A stretch of 5,929 bases of DNA from NCBI GenBank assembly GCA_964371365.1, contig CAYJMO010000099.1, positions 1 through 5,929 on the forward strand, read 5' to 3'. A model generated the notes under the pieces. That model was given only the letters and a program-made list of their open reading frames with translations. It was not told the origin of the DNA and did not search any database. The number at the start of each line of letters is the position of its first letter. The stretch's first letter is position 1. Position numbers and translations under genes: made by a program. This document shows, one piece after another, positions 5,696 to 5,929 of this stretch. The DNA comes from CAYJBH01 sp964371365. GTDB taxonomy: Bacteria > Bacillota > Clostridia > Oscillospirales > Ruminococcaceae.

Positions 5696-5929
5696 ATTCC
5701 CATTCCTCATTAGCAAATTCATCCACCACCCCACTATCCATCAAAAAGTAGCTGTAGCGGTATTCGCTCGGTATCATGGTGTCGGTGTCGGGGTAGGTAA
5801 TAATCGCAATAAAATCGGTACAGCCACCGGCGTCTCGGATAATTTCCTCCATGTACGCCTGGTCGCCGTGCCGATTTATTATGTAGTTTTGTGGGGTAAT
5901 GTTATAGGCATTTGCAACACCGCCGAGGG
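5694..5929 (-). CDS. C-terminal fragment of a DNA/RNA non-specific endonuclease-like protein (runs off the window)
   Basis: The minus strand is open from the window edge to TAA (5694-5696), giving the last 77 residues of a protein whose start lies beyond 5929. It begins LGGVANAYNITPQN, followed by INRHGDQAYMEEIIRDAGG. NITPQ followed by an Asn nine residues on and then an aromatic-x-Glu step resembles the metal-binding helix region of Serratia nuclease (Asn110, Asn119 and Glu127 there); here these would be fragment residues Asn9, Asn18 and Glu27. The rest contains CTDFIAIITYPDTDTMIPS and ends VDEFANEEWE. The expected upstream DRGH or similar catalytic His motif is outside the window, so activity and any signal peptide cannot be judged. 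It converges on lysC and is independent of the threonine operon. Likely roles in Firmicutes include a secreted or DNA-uptake nuclease or a toxin domain; I cannot choose among them. Confidence 0.7.
   Translation of the reverse strand, partial: LGGVANAYNITPQNYIINRHGDQAYMEEIIRDAGGCTDFIAIITYPDTDTMIPSEYRYSYFLMDSGVVDEFANEEWE

Noticed and set aside
181..5734. Long minus-strand open frames opposite rny, pduL, hom, thrB and lysC
   Set aside because: Each is a shadow of a well-supported plus-strand gene, with low-complexity or arbitrary protein sequence and no recognisable domain.

Overview
The window looks like chromosomal core DNA from a low-to-mid GC Firmicute, most likely an anaerobic member of the Clostridia (perhaps the Oscillospirales/Ruminococcaceae). 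The reasons are a membrane-anchored RNase Y, AAGGAG-type ribosome binding sites, a PduL-type phosphotransacylase and a Bacillus-style aspartokinase. The lineage is inferred from gene content and protein style only; no database was searched.

Layout: positions 1-213 hold a sigma-A-like promoter with an extended -10 and a long leader with a 13-pair imperfect stem, leading into rny (214-1764). A 136-bp spacer follows (1765-1900) with three consecutive perfect inverted repeats and a possible 13-codon ORF. Next come four plus-strand genes: pduL (1901-2467), hom (2490-3542), thrB (3539-4438) and lysC (4439-5647). The last three are packed tightly (a 4-bp overlap, then 0 bp) and are almost certainly co-translated. 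Inside lysC a full Shine-Dalgarno sequence precedes an in-frame GTG at codon 247, where the regulatory beta subunit of Bacillus subtilis aspartokinase II begins. After a 46-bp gap, a gene on the opposite strand (5694 to beyond 5929) ends convergently. Its visible C-terminus resembles the Serratia-type DNA/RNA non-specific endonucleases.

How the genes work together: LysC phosphorylates aspartate, Hom makes homoserine and ThrB phosphorylates it, so the cluster commits aspartate to threonine and supplies branch points to lysine and methionine. Aspartate-semialdehyde dehydrogenase and threonine synthase are not in the window. PduL interconverts acyl-CoA and acyl phosphate, probably acetyl-CoA and acetyl phosphate for acetate and ATP formation. 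It has no evident biochemical link to the threonine genes beyond position. RNase Y is the membrane-bound initiator of mRNA decay and may be transcribed separately.

This is mainly a housekeeping region. I see no convincing new multi-gene system. The points most worth checking are the internal start in lysC, the triple-hairpin spacer after rny, the ACT-less Hom, and the truncated nuclease gene at the right edge.
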